This document shows positions 1 to 7,762 of a stretch of 30,513 bases of DNA, in pieces. The notes under the pieces are model-generated. The model worked only from the letters and a program-made list of their open reading frames with translations. It did not search any database and was not told the DNA's origin. The DNA is from Planctomycetaceae bacterium (GTDB lineage: Bacteria > Planctomycetota > Planctomycetia > Pirellulales > Pirellulaceae): positions 1 to 30,513 of the forward strand of contig DTSG01000274.1 of the NCBI GenBank assembly GCA_012965455.1. The letters run 5' to 3'. The position numbers were made by a program, and so were the translations under genes. Every line of letters starts with the position of its first letter. Positions within the stretch are counted from its first letter, which is position 1.

Positions 1-37
1 CGCTCGGTTGTCCAAAGAAGTTGATCAACCAATTGCC
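1..37. repeat. 37-base inverted repeat, left copy (pairs with 1102-1138)
   Basis: Bases 1-37 are the exact reverse complement of bases 1102-1138, which lie inside the DUF1501 coding sequence. The match stops at 38/1101 and cannot be followed past the left edge. In the DUF1501 gene the sequence encodes a normal family stretch (ARLSKEVDQPIA). Here it is read antisense as the end of the DUF1080 gene and gives a non-family peptide. The bases GGCAAT (minus strand, 37-32) fit both the DUF1080 reading and the copied piece, so they look like junction microhomology. This is what a fold-back amplification or assembly chimera would leave. A real genomic inversion is possible but less likely. Confidence 0.9.
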
Positions 38-715
38 TGTTTTCCCAAACTCTGGATATTTCGCAAACTTACTTTTTGCAATCCGCTCAGTCCAGTCCTT
101 TGAATTCATATCAAAATGAAAATAGCTGACACCATTAAGCTGTACTTCACAGTCTTTCTTGGCAATTCGCAAATACAATTGGTTCCATTGTCCCGCCGGC
201 CGTGTGGCGTCATCCATCTCGATTCCCTGATAGCCAACTTGAGCTTCAAACATCTTTGCCCAATTTGGTTTGCTAGGTTTGTACAGCTGGTAAAGCCAGC
301 CTGCTTTCTGTGGGTCATGACCGTCCTCATTATCCTGCACTTGGATTTCGGGGCCAGTATGCCATGGTCGCGCCAATGATTCAGACACGTGATACATGAT
401 ACCGCTGTTACCACCTTTGGAAATTTTGTAGTCCAACGACAACTCAAAATACTCATATTGCGCAACGGTAATAATGTCTCCCGCTCCAGCAGCTACCCGA
501 CTCAGGGCACCATTTTGTACTTGCCATCCATCGCTAATGCCAGCCTTCTTAAAGTTGCGCCAGCCTGTTGTTGATTTTCCATCAAACAACATCTGCCAAC
601 CTGTTAGTTTTTCTGCAGGGGTTAATCCGTTAAGTGGCACTTCCGCTCGTAGTTCTGTTACTTGTAAACCACAGACAACAACACTGCACAACACACATCC
701 GATAAAGGATTTCAT
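1..715 (-). CDS. DUF1080 (3-keto-disaccharide hydrolase-type) exported protein, 3' end missing
   Basis: This frame is open from an ATG at 715 down to the left edge, about 238 codons with no stop. It begins with a signal peptide (MKSFIGCVLCSVVVCG, cleavage probably after LRA near residue 29). A DUF1080 domain follows, with the usual marks: GWQMLFDGKSTTGWR at the start, GGNSGIMYHV in the middle and GPEIQVQDNE after it. The family has a concanavalin-like fold and is linked to glycoside binding or 3-keto-glycoside hydrolysis in planctomycete exported modules. AGGA lies 11 bases before the start. It follows the DUF1501 gene by 44 bases on the same strand, so the two are probably co-transcribed. 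The C-terminal residues encoded by 1-37 do not look like the family: after FGKTGN one expects an ALQDHG-type strand. That stretch is a perfect inverted copy of part of the DUF1501 gene, so the true C-terminus is probably not in this window. Confidence 0.85.
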   Translation of the reverse strand, partial: MKSFIGCVLCSVVVCGLQVTELRAEVPLNGLTPAEKLTGWQMLFDGKSTTGWRNFKKAGISDGWQVQNGALSRVAAGAGDIITVAQYEYFELSLDYKISKGGNSGIMYHVSESLARPWHTGPEIQVQDNEDGHDPQKAGWLYQLYKPSKPNWAKMFEAQVGYQGIEMDDATRPAGQWNQLYLRIAKKDCEVQLNGVSYFHFDMNSKDWTERIAKSKFAKYPEFGKTGNWLINFFGQPS

Positions 716-759
716 AGCTACTTCTTTCCTAAAGAGATGAATAACACAAAAATGGTTTT

Positions 760-2229
760 CTACGCGATGATTGCATCAATCGGTCGACCCACTTCTTTTT
801 CAATACGTTTACGTTCAGGGATTTGCATCCGCGAGGAATCAAGTCCAAGTTGTTTTAGCACCGTTGCATGAATATCAGTAATGTAATGACGTCCTTCAAC
901 GGCATGAAAACCGAGCTCATCCGTCGCACCATGCACCATGCCACCCTTGATGCCCCCGCCTGCCATCCAAACACTAAATCCGAAGGGGTGATGGTCGCGA
1001 CCGTTTGAGTTCTGACTGCCTGGCGTACGACCAAATTCTGTTCCCCACACAACCAGTGTCTCATCTAACAAACCACGTTGTTTGAGATCTGCGATTAAAC
1101 CGGCAATTGGTTGATCAACTTCTTTGGACAACCGAGCGTGTCCTGTTTTGAGATTGCTGTGAGCATCCCAAGCCCCGGCTCCACCGTTGCTGCCATGAAA
1201 TATCTGGATAAACCGCACACCTTGCTCGACCAAACGCCGTGCTGCTAAGCACTGTTGTCCCACTGTCTTCGTCTCTTTTTGATCCAAACCGTACATGGAC
1301 TGAGTCGATTCCGTTTCATCCTGAAAGCGAACAATTTCCGGAATGGCGCTCTGCATCCGAAACGCTAATTCATACGACTTGATGCGGGCCTTCATGGCTG
1401 CATCGTCGGGGTAATCCTCTTGTGCGATACCGTTGAGTTCGCCGAGTAACTGAAATTGCGCTAACTGTTCTTCGCGGAATATTTCTTTGCCCGGAGCGGC
1501 AAAGGGCAACGGATTTTTCGGATCTACATTCAATTGCACACCGGCATGTTCTGGCCCCAAATAACTCGCACCATGTGCCTCTTTGCCTCCGCAACAATCA
1601 GCAATGGGTGTTCCCATCACAATGAATTTTGGGAGATTCTCATTGAGAGTACCTAGGCCGTAGTGAATCCACGACCCAATTGTTGGAAAGAATCCATCTA
1701 GGCGATGACGGCCCGTGTGAAATTGTAATTGTGCACCGTGGTTATTGTCAGTAGTCCACATGCCGCGACAAATCGATAATTCATCTACCTGCTTGCTTAA
1801 GTGGGGCCACCAATCGCTAATTTCAATCCCGCTTTCGCCATGTTTTCGGTAACCAACTTGTAGTGGATATACATTAGGCCAAATATGGCCATTGGCATCA
1901 TTGGGAACAACAACTCGGAGGTTCTGCTCATTGTATTTATTCGTCAACGCATCTTTAAACGGAGTATCACCAATGCTTTGTCCAGCGTACTTGTTGAGTA
2001 CCGGCTTAGGATCAAAGCTCTCCATATGACTCGTGCCACCGACCATGAACAGCCAAATCACATTCTTCGCTTTAGGCGCAAAATGCAACCGACCAGGTTC
2101 CCAGCCACCTTCATTGCCAAACCCCTCTTCGGCTAGCATACTACTGAGAACAACGCCCGTAAAACCCATACCGGTACCCGCAAGAAACCGACGGCGTGAT
2201 GCGCGATTTGTGTGCAAGTGTTCGATCAT
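760..2229 (-). CDS. DUF1501 family protein with twin-arginine signal
   Basis: This is a 489-residue protein of the DUF1501 family, which has an alkaline phosphatase/sulfatase-like fold and unproven activity. The N-terminus carries a Tat-type signal (RASRRRFLAGTGMG, then a hydrophobic stretch to about residue 34), so the protein should be exported folded. Family marks include WLFMVGGTSHMESFDPKP (about residues 59-76), GTEFGRTPGSQ followed by GRDHHPFGFSVWMAGGGIKGG-type sequence near residues 395-430, and DIHATVLKQLGLD near the C-terminus. The length is normal for the family. It starts 17 bases after the stop of the PSD1 cytochrome gene, with AGGA 8 bases before the ATG, so it is translated from the same message. 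DUF1501 and PSD1 proteins occur as pairs throughout planctomycetes and are inferred to act together in the periplasm. The substrate is unknown. Confidence 0.93.
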   Translation of the reverse strand: MIEHLHTNRASRRRFLAGTGMGFTGVVLSSMLAEEGFGNEGGWEPGRLHFAPKAKNVIWLFMVGGTSHMESFDPKPVLNKYAGQSIGDTPFKDALTNKYNEQNLRVVVPNDANGHIWPNVYPLQVGYRKHGESGIEISDWWPHLSKQVDELSICRGMWTTDNNHGAQLQFHTGRHRLDGFFPTIGSWIHYGLGTLNENLPKFIVMGTPIADCCGGKEAHGASYLGPEHAGVQLNVDPKNPLPFAAPGKEIFREEQLAQFQLLGELNGIAQEDYPDDAAMKARIKSYELAFRMQSAIPEIVRFQDETESTQSMYGLDQKETKTVGQQCLAARRLVEQGVRFIQIFHGSNGGAGAWDAHSNLKTGHARLSKEVDQPIAGLIADLKQRGLLDETLVVWGTEFGRTPGSQNSNGRDHHPFGFSVWMAGGGIKGGMVHGATDELGFHAVEGRHYITDIHATVLKQLGLDSSRMQIPERKRIEKEVGRPIDAIIA

Positions 2230-2246
2230 AAATAGATTCCTGTGAG

Positions 2247-5200
2247 TTATCGTATCGTTATGAATTCGTTGTGATTTAACAGAACTAAGACCAAGTTTTC
2301 ACAAGCTCGAATCTGAGGGTCTTCAGCAGCAGCAATATCTACTATGGCTCCCGAATCAAATTTGGTTAACGCCTCGGGGTTACTCAGTTTTTCGGTCTGT
2401 TGGCTAATAAAATTGTGGCAAACTGCAAGTTCACGTTTGCTCGGTGGACGCCCTAAAACTTGATCAAATCCCCTTTGAATGAATTTCAGAACGTCTCTGT
2501 CATCGAGTTGTTGCATGATGCTGGTTGCCAATACTCGAGATTGACGCTTGGCTAATGGGCTATTAGCCATCGCCAGCGCTTGCTGCGGAATAATACTATC
2601 TTTTCTCTCATAACATTCCTCAGGGCTCGCAACATCGAAGAGCTGTAAAAATGTCATCTGTTTTTCATAGGCTGTTTGAAAATAGACACTGCGTCGATAG
2701 TTAGTCATACCATCAGCAAATGAAATTTCGGGGCCACCCATTTTTAAATCCAACACTCCAGAAACATGCAGGACGCTATCACGCAGCACTTCCGCTTCCA
2801 TCCGCCGTGAATTCATTCGCCACAAGAACCTGTTTTTTGGGTCTTGCTGTATGTTCCGGACTGATTCAGATTCAGCCGAAGAACGCATTTGATATGTACG
2901 ACTATTCATAATCAAACGGTGAACATGCTTCATGCTCCAATTATTTTCCATCAGCTCAACCGCCAGATAATCCAACAACTCTGGATGTGAAGGCGACTGG
3001 CCATTGAGTCCAAAATCAAACACGGAGGGCACTAACGCTTTACCAAAATGTCTTAACCAAATATGGTTAATCGCCACTCGAGCGGTCAGCGGGTTGTCTC
3101 GTGAAATGATCCAGTTAGCAAATGCAAGGCGACGACCACTACTCGTCTGAGGATAGGTTGGACCTAGTGGAGAATACGCTTCGCCCACTGCCATTTCTTC
3201 TTGACTAAGCTTCGCTACTTTTTCCTTCGCGGTCTGCGCCGCTTGAATGGCCTTATCGAGCTCCTTTTTATTTGCATCATTATCTACCACCGCAACTTTC
3301 GCTGTCGCCGCAGTCACTGCCGCTTGTGCAACACCCTCCCCTTGTGTTGCCTGCAACCGTTTCATAATTTGTTCCGCCGAAAACGCCGTTTGATTCAGTT
3401 CCGCAACAGCATCTGAGGACAACGGTGATTCTCTAAACTTTGCCTTGTCCGCTGCAGTCCGAGCAGCAACAAATATTATTTGTTGTTGTTTCACATCTAA
3501 TGCGAGCTTAGCTATTTTAACCGCGTGTTCTGCGGAAGCTAACCGATCAGCTAATGGCGCGCTGTTTGGAGATTCCTGCGTCGTACCCGATTTTGGTAAT
3601 TCCAGAATAGCATCCGCAGCTAACGTGCTGATTTTCAATGAATCGATTGTGCCTTGGCTATCAAAGGTCCAAAACTGTAAAGGTCCTTTTGCCCGAACTG
3701 GAGCAAAACTCAACGCTTGGACAAACTCCCCATTGAGATACACATTAGCGAGCTGCCCTTGAATCAAGAAGCGAATTGAAATCTTCTCATTGAGTTTAAT
3801 ATTCTGAGGCAGTGTACCGTCTTTTCGATACACGGTGGCTGCACCATCGCTTTCGGTAAACTGCGATTTCGGTCCGCCAGCATAGGCGCTGACATAAAAC
3901 CCTAAAGAGCGGTCGCCTTTATTATCAAAATCAAACCCAATGGATTTCCATTTATTACCGCCTCGAATTGTCACGTCAATAGTTAACTCAAAATCCTGTG
4001 GCAACTCAGCCTGCAATTCAATCCGTCGCTTATGGTCGCCCAGTTCATTTTGAACCAGTGCCCCATCTTTTAGTTTCCAATCGCCTTCAATTATTTTCCA
4101 ACGTTGATTATCTAGTTCATCAAACTCATCCACCAGAACCACAACTTGTTTCTTAACGGCCACCAGAGGTTCTTTTTTGCCCTCTTCATCCTTATTGTCT
4201 TCATCCTTATTGTCTTCATCCGTATTGTCTTCAGCGACTCTTTCTTGCATTAATTTTTGCACGATAGCCTCTGCCGATTTCAATTGGCTTGTTGCCGACG
4301 CCAGTTCTTTTTCCGCTCGAACTCGATCCTGTTGTTGTGCCAAATCAGTTGAACCAGGATAAAACGCTGCCGCGGGTAGTTTCACTGATTCAACTTCTAG
4401 TGGTGTATCAAACAACGACGGAATACCGGGCAACATGACCTCGTCTTTTTTAGGTGTCCGATCATCGCCTCTTAAAAACACATAGGTTTGGTCATCCAGT
4501 CGTTTGTCGAACACTCGAGGAATCGTTTGCCCGAGGGGATTCACCGAAGACGCGACTTTAGAATCGCGAACATCATGTGTTTCAAAAATGGCACGGTATT
4601 GATAATAGGCTCGTTGGGAAATCGGGTCGTACATATGGTCGTGACATTTAGCACAACCGATCGTCAATCCCAAAAAAGCTTTCCCGCTGTGTTCGATTGT
4701 CTTGTCAAGCCACGTGTGTCGATTGAATTTATACCAACTGCGAACTAAGTAACCGGTCGCACTCAATGCTGCGGGGTCCGTGGGCGCAACTTCATCACCC
4801 GCCAACATGTGCTGTACCATCGTGGCGTAGCTTTTGTCTTCGTTGAGTGAATCAATAATCCAATCACGCCAGTGCCAAACATGTTTTTGGCTATTGCGAA
4901 CTTCAGCTTTATATCCTGACCAATCACTGTAACGCCAAACGTCCATCCAGTGTCGTCCCCAACGTTCACCATAGCGGTCACTTGCTAATAGCTGATCCAC
5001 TAAATCGGCCGTCGCATTTTTCGATTTATCAGCAAGAAACCGTTCGACTTGACTCACCGTTGGTGGAATGCCCAGTAAATCCAAATACGCTCGGCGGATG
5101 AGTGTGCGGCGGGCGGCAGTTGTGGTTGGTTGCAAACCGTGTTGCGCGTGACCCGCAGAAATCCAGCGGTCAATTTCATTTGTATTCCATTTGGCGTCCT

Positions 5201-5627
5201 TGCTTTTGGGAGCTGGCATTGCCACTGGTTTATCATATGCCCAGTGCTCAATACTGGCGGCATCATCACTGCCAATGGCTCCGTCATCAATCCATCGGGC
5301 GATAAGATCGATCTGTTGACTTTTCAGTGGGGGGCCACCTGCGGGCATCAACAAATCTTCTTCTTCGGCTCTCATCACTCGGATTAACAAGCTCGCCTTA
5401 CTGTCGCCCTTAACAATCGCTGGCCCGCGAACGCCACCGGTTAACATGGCTGCGATGGAATCGAGGCGTAATTCACTCTCTACTTCAAGTTGGCTGTGGC
5501 ACTTAAAGCACTTGGCCACCATGATCGGCTTGATATCGCGGAAATAATCGACCGCATCTTGGGCATGTAGCACAGAACCAAACCACGATACCATGCAAAT
5601 CGAAGTGATAATAACAAGTCGATTCAT
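2247..5627 (-). CDS. PSD1 cytochrome: PSCyt1-DUF1549-inserted LamG/DUF1080-like domain-DUF1553
   Basis: I place the start at the ATG at 5627 (1126 residues) because it opens a clean signal peptide (MNRLVIITSICMVSWFGSVLHAQ). The frame extends upstream to 5771, but those residues look like untranslated leader. A PSCyt1 heme motif CFKCH lies at residues 40-44, followed by a MPAGGPPL motif near 95. DUF1549 spans about 150-350 and holds a second heme-type motif, CAKCHDH, at 325-331. An acidic linker (residues about 465-485, from a 15-base DNA repeat) leads into a beta-rich domain at about 498-675 resembling DUF1080/LamG. Helical coiled-coil-like stretches flank that domain. DUF1553 begins near 825 (RRLAFANWIISRDNPLTAR) and ends with LLNHNEFITIR. 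The protein should be exported and bind heme c, probably with electron transfer or oxidative polymer degradation as its role. It forms a transcription unit with the downstream DUF1501 and DUF1080 genes. Confidence 0.92.
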   Translation of the reverse strand: MNRLVIITSICMVSWFGSVLHAQDAVDYFRDIKPIMVAKCFKCHSQLEVESELRLDSIAAMLTGGVRGPAIVKGDSKASLLIRVMRAEEEDLLMPAGGPPLKSQQIDLIARWIDDGAIGSDDAASIEHWAYDKPVAMPAPKSKDAKWNTNEIDRWISAGHAQHGLQPTTTAARRTLIRRAYLDLLGIPPTVSQVERFLADKSKNATADLVDQLLASDRYGERWGRHWMDVWRYSDWSGYKAEVRNSQKHVWHWRDWIIDSLNEDKSYATMVQHMLAGDEVAPTDPAALSATGYLVRSWYKFNRHTWLDKTIEHSGKAFLGLTIGCAKCHDHMYDPISQRAYYQYRAIFETHDVRDSKVASSVNPLGQTIPRVFDKRLDDQTYVFLRGDDRTPKKDEVMLPGIPSLFDTPLEVESVKLPAAAFYPGSTDLAQQQDRVRAEKELASATSQLKSAEAIVQKLMQERVAEDNTDEDNKDEDNKDEEGKKEPLVAVKKQVVVLVDEFDELDNQRWKIIEGDWKLKDGALVQNELGDHKRRIELQAELPQDFELTIDVTIRGGNKWKSIGFDFDNKGDRSLGFYVSAYAGGPKSQFTESDGAATVYRKDGTLPQNIKLNEKISIRFLIQGQLANVYLNGEFVQALSFAPVRAKGPLQFWTFDSQGTIDSLKISTLAADAILELPKSGTTQESPNSAPLADRLASAEHAVKIAKLALDVKQQQIIFVAARTAADKAKFRESPLSSDAVAELNQTAFSAEQIMKRLQATQGEGVAQAAVTAATAKVAVVDNDANKKELDKAIQAAQTAKEKVAKLSQEEMAVGEAYSPLGPTYPQTSSGRRLAFANWIISRDNPLTARVAINHIWLRHFGKALVPSVFDFGLNGQSPSHPELLDYLAVELMENNWSMKHVHRLIMNSRTYQMRSSAESESVRNIQQDPKNRFLWRMNSRRMEAEVLRDSVLHVSGVLDLKMGGPEISFADGMTNYRRSVYFQTAYEKQMTFLQLFDVASPEECYERKDSIIPQQALAMANSPLAKRQSRVLATSIMQQLDDRDVLKFIQRGFDQVLGRPPSKRELAVCHNFISQQTEKLSNPEALTKFDSGAIVDIAAAEDPQIRACENLVLVLLNHNEFITIR
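4184..4228 (-). repeat. 15-base tandem repeat, 3 copies, in the PSD1 gene
   Basis: Three adjacent 15-base units (plus-strand unit cttcatccttattgt) lie at 4184-4198, 4199-4213 and 4214-4228. The third differs by one base. On the coding strand they encode an acidic five-residue repeat of the DEDNK type within the linker before the inserted beta-rich domain. Copy number could vary between strains by slippage without breaking the frame. Confidence 0.9.
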
Positions 5628-5798
5628 TATATAACCGTATTTCCGCGACTGCATTTTGAATTGTCCGATGTGCTTATTGAAGCAACCTACATTGTAATCC
5701 AAATTCAAACGCCTTGTTATAAAAACGAGGGAGTCCCGCGAAACGAGGGTTCCTTGTGTTGCCAGCGTCACGTCTGATCGATCGGCAAACCGTTCTTT

Positions 5799-5830
5799 GT
5801 CGGCAGGCGGTCAAACGTCGCCGCCCCGAC
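5799..5830 (-). terminator. Stem-loop downstream of cysC
   Basis: On the plus strand GTCGG (5799-5803) pairs with CCGAC (5826-5830), and GGCGG (5806-5810) pairs with CCGCC (5821-5825). This gives a ten-pair GC-rich stem with a two-base bulge and a ten-base loop. It lies 24 bases past the cysC stop and about 170 bases before the PSD1 start, on the minus-strand transcript. It could end the cysC message or protect its 3' end. On the minus strand it is followed by aaagaacgg and not a U-run, so it is not a standard intrinsic terminator. Confidence 0.4.
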
Positions 5831-5854
5831 ACTAATGATTTTTGGTAGTGACGT

Positions 5855-6514
5855 TTACACGCTTGGTATGTGCTGTTGTTGTTCTAAATATTGGACAACC
5901 TGATCTGCTAGGGAAGCAGCATCGCCTTGTTCCGAATGCAAATGTAATTCCGGTGACTCGGGTGCCTCATAGGGGTCGTCGATCCCAGTCATACCCTTAA
6001 TTTCGCCGGCTCGAGCTTGTCGATATAAACCTTTCGGGTCCCGTGATTCACAAAGCTCAAGCGACGCATCAACATAAACTTCGACAAAGGCACTCGCTTG
6101 AGATTCCAGCCGCTGTCGTACCTCTTGCCGATCGCGACGATAGGGACTTACAAATGCAGCCAAGGTAACGAGACCGGCGGAGGCAAACAATGCGGCGGCA
6201 CTGCCCACTCGACGAATGTTCTCTTGACGATCTTGAGCTGAAAAACCCAAACCAAATCGCTGTGCAAACTCCTCACTAAAATCAGCCAGAATTTCTTTAC
6301 TTGCCGTCAGGCCATGCCGCACGTTGTCGCCATCAAGCAATGTCGTGTGTACACCGCGCGTGAAAAGTTTCTGCTCAACGATATTGGCAACCGTACTTTT
6401 ACCGCTACCGCTGAGTCCGGTAAACCAAACAACACAGCCTCCATGGCCGTTTAACTCAGCATGTTGCTCGGGTGTCACGGAATGTTCGTGCCATGTGATT
6501 TGCGTATCGTCCAT
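5855..6514 (-). CDS. cysC: Adenylyl-sulfate kinase (APS kinase)
   Basis: The protein (219 residues) should phosphorylate adenosine 5'-phosphosulfate with ATP to give PAPS in the cytoplasm. The P-loop GLSGSGKST is at residues 33-41, followed by LLDGDNVRHGL and then the SPYRRDR segment of the APS-kinase lid and substrate region. The diagnostic RDPKGLYRQARAGEIKGMTG and IDDPYEAPESPE motifs come after that. The length is slightly above the usual 200. No cysD, cysN or sulfate-reduction genes are visible nearby, so this is a stand-alone kinase. PAPS could feed assimilation or sulfation of polymers. It is 42 bases downstream of the acyl-CoA dehydrogenase-like gene on the same strand, and a GC-rich hairpin follows its stop. 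Confidence 0.96.
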   Translation of the reverse strand: MDDTQITWHEHSVTPEQHAELNGHGGCVVWFTGLSGSGKSTVANIVEQKLFTRGVHTTLLDGDNVRHGLTASKEILADFSEEFAQRFGLGFSAQDRQENIRRVGSAAALFASAGLVTLAAFVSPYRRDRQEVRQRLESQASAFVEVYVDASLELCESRDPKGLYRQARAGEIKGMTGIDDPYEAPESPELHLHSEQGDAASLADQVVQYLEQQQHIPSV

Positions 6515-6556
6515 GCTATCTCCGTCTCTGACTTTCCCAATCCATAATTAGCGTAC

Positions 6557-7666
6557 CTATTCGGCTTGAATCCCAGCTAGCTGACATAGTTGAGCATTCA
6601 TCACGTGTTGAGGACAACTCCAAACCATAAAAAACAGCGCCTCTTGGCACCACCGTCCTGCTGGGTGTCCCACCACAAATCCAGCGCCCTTGGCCGCTGA
6701 CAATGAGGCTTGCGTTGCTCGCAACACCAAGTCATTCGCGCGCATCCTTAAATCTTCAGCAGCACAAGCTGCAATACCAGCGGCGGTGTCTAACAATTCC
6801 CCCCGTAGCCCTTCCCACTCCGTCAGTAGCGACTGCGCTGGGTCGCGCAATTCATCGCGCCGCTGTGACTCTTCTACAATAAATTCAATCGCCGCGCCAG
6901 CCAGTCCCATCGCCAGCGTCGACGTTTGTAATCCGCCAGTGCGAGCGCCAATTCCTGCCGTCATTACGTTTTCGGCGGGACCACCAAGTAACCATTTTCG
7001 ATCCACCGCAACGTTGTCCATACTTACTCGACCAGTGTGGCTTGAAGTCAACGCTACCAAACTCGCTGGATCGTGTAGTGTAACTCCCGTTAATGAAGTC
7101 GGCATGACCGTTAAAATTTGTCTGCCGTCCTCGAGCGTTGCTCCGATGACCAAGGTCTCGGCCTGAGTGGCTCCGGTGACCCAAGGGCAGAATCCATTGA
7201 GAACAAATCCGGTTTCGGTTTCGACGGCAGTCAACACAGGTTTCTCCAAATGGCGATGGCTAGTAGTCAAATGTGAAATACCGACGGTTGAGAACTGGCT
7301 GCCTGCTAACAGGTCGGGAAGTAGTGTTTCGCGAGCATAGTCGTTGTCCGCCAACGCAATTCGCTGGCAAGCACCGGTGCGTTGAGTGATGATGAATGTG
7401 GTTGTTTGACAAGCCGCACCAAGTGCTAGATAGCCTCGCGCCAAATCAACCGCCGACCAACCCAAGCCACCATGTTCTTCGTCAATAAACCATTTAAAGA
7501 CACCATACTTACCGCACAGTTCCAATTGCTTGCCGGGCCATGGAGTTTCACCTGCAGTCGTTGGATGATCTAGTTGGGAACTTAAATCGCGCAGGGCATT
7601 ACACAATAGCACTAAGGCCGGGTCGTCTGGCGATAAGATTAGTTCAGGGTCGGCAAATTCGTTCAT
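6557..7666 (-). CDS. Acyl-CoA dehydrogenase-family flavoprotein, atypical active site
   Basis: The 369 residues match the acyl-CoA dehydrogenase fold in order: a helical N-terminal domain (FKWFIDEEHGGLGWSAVDLA, about 55-75), a middle beta domain (NGFCPWVTGATQAETLVIGA), and a C-terminal helical domain beginning GARTGGLQTSTLAMGLAGAA. Near the C-terminus, GAGFVVGHPAGRWCQEA lines up by eye with the family's GYGYTTEFPVERLYRDA-type segment. The catalytic glutamate position is Gly333 there. The alternative glutamate site used by isovaleryl- and long-chain enzymes falls on Ala241. FAD and acyl-CoA binding are likely, but ordinary dehydrogenation is doubtful. The gene starts at the divergent spacer with a possible promoter just before the ATG and sits upstream of cysC. 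No electron-transfer flavoprotein genes are seen. The start is the only good ATG near the promoter. Confidence 0.85.
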   Translation of the reverse strand: MNEFADPELILSPDDPALVLLCNALRDLSSQLDHPTTAGETPWPGKQLELCGKYGVFKWFIDEEHGGLGWSAVDLARGYLALGAACQTTTFIITQRTGACQRIALADNDYARETLLPDLLAGSQFSTVGISHLTTSHRHLEKPVLTAVETETGFVLNGFCPWVTGATQAETLVIGATLEDGRQILTVMPTSLTGVTLHDPASLVALTSSHTGRVSMDNVAVDRKWLLGGPAENVMTAGIGARTGGLQTSTLAMGLAGAAIEFIVEESQRRDELRDPAQSLLTEWEGLRGELLDTAAGIAACAAEDLRMRANDLVLRATQASLSAAKGAGFVVGHPAGRWCQEALFFMVWSCPQHVMNAQLCQLAGIQAE

Positions 7667-7672
7667 CTCATC

Positions 7673-7700
7673 ATTATATCCTCGACAGGCCCTTTTTGAA
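7673..7700 (-). promoter_or_regulatory. Candidate promoter for the acyl-CoA dehydrogenase-like gene, possibly leaderless
   Basis: Read on the minus strand, TTCAAA (7700-7695) and TATAAT (7678-7673) are separated by 16 bases. The -10 box is perfect and the -35 box matches 4 of 6. The expected transcription start falls at or next to the A of the ATG at 7666, which would give a message with no leader. The assignment rests on sequence match only. Confidence 0.35.
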
Positions 7701-7762
7701 GGGGCACGTCTGAATACGGATTACCGAAACCTCTCAAAAATGGTACCCTTACTATCACAACC

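Noticed and set aside
5628..5771. A longer N-terminus for the PSD1 cytochrome, starting at 5771
   Set aside because: The extra 48 residues have no family character, and the internal ATG at 5627 opens a clean signal peptide.
6690..7166. 158-residue plus-strand open frame opposite the acyl-CoA dehydrogenase-like gene
   Set aside because: It is fully antisense to a gene with clear family motifs and has no recognisable domain of its own.
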